The notes below the pieces were generated by a model, which saw only the letters and a program-made list of their open reading frames with translations, was not told the origin of the DNA and did not search any database. Shown in pieces: positions 42,726-46,040 of a stretch of DNA of 46,040 nucleotides (positions are counted from its first letter, which is position 1; every line of letters begins with the position of its first letter). The position numbers were made by a program, and so were the translations under genes. The stretch lies in contig NZ_CAJUHF010000026.1 in assembly GCF_910585845.1 (NCBI RefSeq), positions 1-46,040 on the forward strand, written 5' to 3'. This DNA comes from an uncultured Bacteroides sp. (GTDB taxonomy: Bacteria > Bacteroidota > Bacteroidia > Bacteroidales > Bacteroidaceae).

Positions 42726-42753
42726 AAAACGCATCGAAAATAGGATGCGTTTT
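42726..42753 (-). terminator. Intrinsic terminator between fabH and era
   Basis: AAAACGCATC pairs with GATGCGTTTT. In the fabH direction it runs into further T residues (TTTG). It lies 25-50 nt after the fabH stop, and era begins about 30 nt later, so some read-through is likely because era lacks an evident promoter. Confidence 0.75.
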
Positions 42754-42778
42754 TCTTATTTCTATAGTGTAACGTCAG

Positions 42779-43783
42779 TTACTGTTTCTTTCCATCATAA
42801 CCCCACTTCATGTAAAGGGCTCCCCAAGTAAATCCCGCACCAAATGCCGTGAAGATCAGATTATCTCCTTTTTTCAATTTATCTTCGAAGTCCCACAAGC
42901 AAAGCGGAAGAGTACCTGCACTGGTGTTACCATAGCGCTCGATGTTGACCATCACTTTCTCACGAGGAACCTCCAGGCGATGAGCCACTGCGTCAATGAT
43001 ACGCAAGTTTGCCTGATGAGGAATAATCCAGTCGATATTGTCTTTGTTCAGGTGATTCCTTTCCGCGATAGCAGCACAAGCATCCGACATATTTGAAACA
43101 GCATATTTAAATACCGTACGGCCTTCCTGATAAATAAAGTGCATGTGATTGTCTACCGTGAAATAGGAAGGAGGGCATACAGAACCACCGGCTTTCATAT
43201 GCAAGAAAGGTAATCCCTTACCGTCCGTTCTTAAGATAGAATCCATCACACCCACATCTTCCGTCGTGGGTTCCATCATCACCGCAGCCGCACCGTCACC
43301 GAATATCGGGCAAGTGGCACGCTCGGTATAGTCTACCATAGACGACATTTTATCAGCACCCACTAAAATTATTTTCTTATAATTTCCCGAACGAATAAAG
43401 TTTGCCCCGACTTCCAACAAATAGAGGAAACCGCTGCAGGCAGCCTGCAAATCAAAGGCAAAAGCATGCTTCAACCCCAACTTATCACATAAGATGGATG
43501 CTGTAGAAGGGAAATGATAATCAGGAGTAGTAGTAGCGACAACAATCAGATCAATATCATCAGGATCGGCACCAGTACGCTGCATCAACTGTTTAACGGC
43601 CTTACGCGCCATATACGAAGTACCTAATCCCTCTTCATTCAAAATTCGTCTTTCTTTTACTCCGATACGAGTCATAATCCATTCATCATTGGTATCTACC
43701 ATCCTTGATATCTCGTCGTTTGTCAAGATATACTCAGGTACATATCCACCGACTCCTGTAATTACTGCATTTATTTTTTCCAT
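42779..43783 (-). CDS. fabH: 3-oxoacyl-ACP synthase III (FabH)
   Basis: KAS III condenses acyl-CoA with malonyl-ACP to start fatty acid synthesis. The product has 334 residues. The catalytic triad is visible as Cys116 (QAACSGFLY), His256 (PHQANLRI) and Asn286 (RYGNTSAGT). The GFGAGF-type end reads TAFGAGFTWGALYMKW. It follows rpmF after about 120 bp, as in the yceD-rpmF-plsX-fabH clusters of many bacteria, but plsX is absent here. An inverted repeat fills the rpmF-fabH spacer. Substrate preference for branched or straight primers cannot be read from the sequence. Confidence 0.96.
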   Translation of the reverse strand: MEKINAVITGVGGYVPEYILTNDEISRMVDTNDEWIMTRIGVKERRILNEEGLGTSYMARKAVKQLMQRTGADPDDIDLIVVATTTPDYHFPSTASILCDKLGLKHAFAFDLQAACSGFLYLLEVGANFIRSGNYKKIILVGADKMSSMVDYTERATCPIFGDGAAAVMMEPTTEDVGVMDSILRTDGKGLPFLHMKAGGSVCPPSYFTVDNHMHFIYQEGRTVFKYAVSNMSDACAAIAERNHLNKDNIDWIIPHQANLRIIDAVAHRLEVPREKVMVNIERYGNTSAGTLPLCLWDFEDKLKKGDNLIFTAFGAGFTWGALYMKWGYDGKKQ

Positions 43784-43819
43784 TAATCCTGCTTAAATTA
43801 ACAAATACCTAAACAACGA

Positions 43820-43867
43820 TTGTCTAAAAAGGTTTACCGGTTCACCCTCATAAATCTTTTTAGACAA
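43820..43867 (-). promoter_or_regulatory. Stem-loop between rpmF and fabH
   Basis: TTGTCTAAAAAG at 43820-43831 pairs exactly with CTTTTTAGACAA at 43856-43867 around a 24-nt loop. There is no U-run, so it may be a processing or regulatory stem rather than a terminator. Confidence 0.5.
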
Positions 43868-43902
43868 CCGACATTCAGGTATATTCTTTATCAGGCTGCA
43901 AA

Positions 43903-44088
43903 TCAAACAGCAGCTTCTTTTTCAATAGCAAGCTTGCCTCTGTAATATCCGCAAGCACCACATACAGTGTGGTATACATGCCACTCGCCACAGTTCGGGC
44001 AAATAGCCAAAGTAGGAGCTACTGCCTTATCATGAGTTCTTCTCTTTGCAGTTCTTGTTTTAGACTGTCTTCTCTTAGGATGTGCCAT
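43903..44088 (-). CDS. rpmF: 50S ribosomal protein L32
   Basis: L32 is a small zinc-ribbon protein of the large subunit. The product has 61 residues. It starts MAHPKRRQSKTRTAKRRTHDK and has two CxxC pairs in ICPNCGEWHVYHTVCGACGYYRGK, so the zinc site is intact. It follows yceD by 12 bp, the widely conserved YceD-L32 pair, and precedes fabH. Confidence 0.97.
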   Translation of the reverse strand: MAHPKRRQSKTRTAKRRTHDKAVAPTLAICPNCGEWHVYHTVCGACGYYRGKLAIEKEAAV

Positions 44089-44100
44089 TTTTCTTAATCT

Positions 44101-44697
44101 TTAATTGTTATCTAATATTTTCTTTAATTCATTCCAACGCGGATCAATCGGCGTTTCTTCCTCACCCATATCAGGCAACGTATTGTCTTCTCCCATGAAC
44201 ATTTCATCTTCCGCATCCTCATCACCTGCCTTCGTACGCAGATGCTTATGCAACTTACCACTCATTGCCTTATTGCATTTTCCAGGAGCATGCACATGCT
44301 TCATCGGAATAGCCAATGCTATGAACTCATACATGAACCATGCCACATTGATTTCCCCTTCTTCTTCCGGAATCACAATGAGGTTATCACCCTCTTCCGC
44401 ATATTCATGACCGAACTTCACCAACAACTTATCAGTAGAACTAACCGGTTGCTCCATGTCATCCAAACAACGGTCGCACGGTACCCATACCATACCATCC
44501 GTTTGGAAACTCAATTCGAAAGCACGAGATGTTTTCTTTACAACCAATGTAACATTGACTTTACCCTTCTGTACTTCCGGTCCATCAATGTTAACGAAGA
44601 AAAGATTATCCAAGACAAACTCATATTTACAAGAGTCTGCTTGCATACCTTTCAAGTCTATTTTGTATTTATCAAACTTTCCCAAAGCTTCTTTCAT
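44101..44697 (-). CDS. yceD: YceD/DUF177 family protein
   Basis: DUF177 proteins are conserved with L32 and are linked to 23S rRNA maturation in known cases. The product has 198 residues. The family centre is visible as VWVPCDRCLDDMEQPVSSTDKLLVKFG with its CxxC, and a second cysteine lies in HAPGKCNKAM. The C-terminus is very acidic (EDAEDEMFMGEDN). It is the first gene of yceD-rpmF-fabH. TATCTTTG at 44710-44717 on the minus strand is a good -7 element, giving a very short leader. Confidence 0.88.
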   Translation of the reverse strand: MKEALGKFDKYKIDLKGMQADSCKYEFVLDNLFFVNIDGPEVQKGKVNVTLVVKKTSRAFELSFQTDGMVWVPCDRCLDDMEQPVSSTDKLLVKFGHEYAEEGDNLIVIPEEEGEINVAWFMYEFIALAIPMKHVHAPGKCNKAMSGKLHKHLRTKAGDEDAEDEMFMGEDNTLPDMGEEETPIDPRWNELKKILDNN

Positions 44698-44709
44698 TTA
44701 TTCGGGCGA

Positions 44710-44717
44710 CAAAGATA
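44710..44717 (-). promoter_or_regulatory. -7 element of the yceD-rpmF-fabH operon
   Basis: TATCTTTG on the minus strand is a perfect -7 match 13 nt ahead of the yceD ATG, implying an almost leaderless transcript. No TTTG is found at the expected distance. Confidence 0.5.
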
Positions 44718-44759
44718 CAAATAATTATCCTCATTATGTATAAATTAGCAACGAAATAT

Positions 44760-45905
44760 TTATTTTTTAAGCTCTATTCTGAATATAGTTCCTTTATTTA
44801 TCTCCGATTGCTTCACAAATATACGTCCGGAATGATAGTCAACCACAATCCGGCGTGCCAATGACAAGCCTAGTCCCCACCCTCTCTTTTTAGTCGTATA
44901 ACCCGGTGCAAAAACAGTTTCAAAATTGCGCCGATCGATGCCCTTACCCGTATCAGCCACATCAATGTAGCAGTATTTCGAGGTTTCTTGCACCGAAATA
45001 ATCAAGGTGCCTACTCCGCCCATTGCATCAATAGCATTCTTGCAAAGGTTCTCTATCACCCATTCAAACAAAGCTGCATTCAACCGCAACATCGGATATT
45101 CGTCCGGCAAACGGGTTATGATCTTTACCTTATCCGAGGTACGGTGCCCCATATAATCCGTCACTTTCTCCAATAGCAACTTAATATCTACACTTTCCAA
45201 TTCAGGGATGGAACCTATTTTAGAAAAACGGTTGGCAATCACCTGCAGACGCTCCACGTCTTCCGCCATTGCCGGCAGAAGGTCATCCAACGGATATTTC
45301 GACTTCAACAGTTCCGTCCAAGCCATGAGTGAAGAGATGGGAGTGCCCAATTGATGAGCCGTTTCTTTCGAAAGCCCGACCCATACTTTATTCTGTTCCA
45401 CCTTTTTGGAACTCAACAAAGCGAATATGGCAACTAAGACAAAAATGAGTACCACAGCCAATTGTATATAAGGATAGACTGCAAGACGAGTCAGAAGCAA
45501 GGAAGGTCCATAGTACACATTCAGATAATCACCATTATCACCGTCACCCAAATCAATCCGAATGCAATGGCGTTCACTACCAAAGTGGCTTAAATTCTCT
45601 TTCAGGACGGCAAGTGTATCAGAAGAGGTAAACCTTATGTTCCGATAAGTTTGTATTTCATCAGCCTGATTGGCCACGATCACCGGAATGGTATGATTAG
45701 CATTCAGCACTTTCAGAACCATAGTCAGATCAGTATTCTCATCTGCCGTTTGCAAATTCTTCATGGCTTCTGCCCATAGTTCCATACGCCCCCGCTCTTC
45801 GTTAAACAGATCGTTAATAAGAGTGTGGGAAACGCAAAGGGAAGCAATGGCTATTAATATGGCAGCCAATACTAACCAAAATTTAATCAGACCAGGTTTC
45901 TTCAT
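44760..45905 (-). CDS. Membrane sensor histidine kinase
   Basis: The product has 381 residues. Membrane helices lie at about 9-28 (FWLVLAAILIAIASLCVSHTL) and 147-165 (LAVVLIFVLVAIFALLSS), enclosing a periplasmic sensor of about 115 residues. The kinase core follows: H box KETAHQLGTPISSLMAW, N box ENLCKNAIDAMGG, G1 VADTGKGID and G2 GWGLGLSLARRIVVDYHSGR. HQLGTP is typical of the Bacteroidetes HisKA subgroup. No response regulator is adjacent in the window. The 135 bp upstream to the window end shows nothing recognisable. Confidence 0.9.
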   Translation of the reverse strand: MKKPGLIKFWLVLAAILIAIASLCVSHTLINDLFNEERGRMELWAEAMKNLQTADENTDLTMVLKVLNANHTIPVIVANQADEIQTYRNIRFTSSDTLAVLKENLSHFGSERHCIRIDLGDGDNGDYLNVYYGPSLLLTRLAVYPYIQLAVVLIFVLVAIFALLSSKKVEQNKVWVGLSKETAHQLGTPISSLMAWTELLKSKYPLDDLLPAMAEDVERLQVIANRFSKIGSIPELESVDIKLLLEKVTDYMGHRTSDKVKIITRLPDEYPMLRLNAALFEWVIENLCKNAIDAMGGVGTLIISVQETSKYCYIDVADTGKGIDRRNFETVFAPGYTTKKRGWGLGLSLARRIVVDYHSGRIFVKQSEINKGTIFRIELKK

Positions 45906-46040
45906 AATCTACATATTGATAAGACCTTCTTGAACTGCGACGAATTATATATAGTTTATCTATTCTCTTTCCATTATCAATTATTAAATTCCTAAAAGAA
46001 ATTGAAGTATCTTTCCATTGTCAATAGACAATATATCGAA

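Overview
The window reads as chromosomal DNA of a Bacteroides species or a close Bacteroidales relative. The evidence is direct. Most intergenic promoters fit the Bacteroides form (TTTG, about 19-20 nt, TAnnTTTG). Shine-Dalgarno sequences are weak. The gene orders rplM-rpsI-rpsB-tsf, tig-clpP-clpX-recQ-guaB and a block of three periplasmic folding factors with OstA and MutL fit this group, as do an RRM-type small RNA-binding protein and an arginine-rich RluB tail. Most genes lie on the minus strand. The exceptions are trpS, the RRM gene, mlaE-mlaF and the IS remnant.

Layout: 1-454 holds the tail of an unknown gene and a truncated IS982-type transposase. 567-4051 is the ribosomal operon rplM-rpsI-rpsB-tsf. 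4143-8644 is purB-rluB-asnS. 8849-9028 holds two identical tRNA-Val genes. 9270-12892 is carB with a long structured leader. 12947-16082 is an accessory island: an O-antigen-ligase-like pseudogene interrupted by a small transposable element, a lipoprotein, and a noncoding cassette bounded by 86-bp inverted repeats. 16083-17177 is trpS. 17368-25206 is an envelope-biogenesis block (PpiC-type isomerase, lipoprotein chaperone, SurA-like, OstA-like, a small membrane protein, then mutL). 25707-33379 is tig-clpP-clpX-recQ-guaB. 34328-37085 holds the RRM protein, lptB and divergent mlaEF. 37435-40303 is a two-component pair. 40456-44717 is yceD-rpmF-fabH-era-der. The window ends with a second histidine kinase.

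The coding content is mostly housekeeping: translation, proteostasis, purine and pyrimidine synthesis, and lipid or LPS transport. The unusual biology is between the genes. Three features stand out. (1) A family of six palindromic MITE-like elements, four of them with clean 3-bp target duplications; removing one element plus one duplication restores a broken reading frame exactly. (2) Three arrays of tandem units exactly 22 bp long, each unit centred on a 14-bp dyad, at three separate intergenic sites. (3) A carB leader with a large hairpin followed by an intrinsic terminator that overlaps a 14-codon Leu/Ile/Val-rich open frame. Several other spacers are filled with degenerate 7-, 8-, 9- or 15-bp tandem words. 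All functional statements about these noncoding elements are inference.
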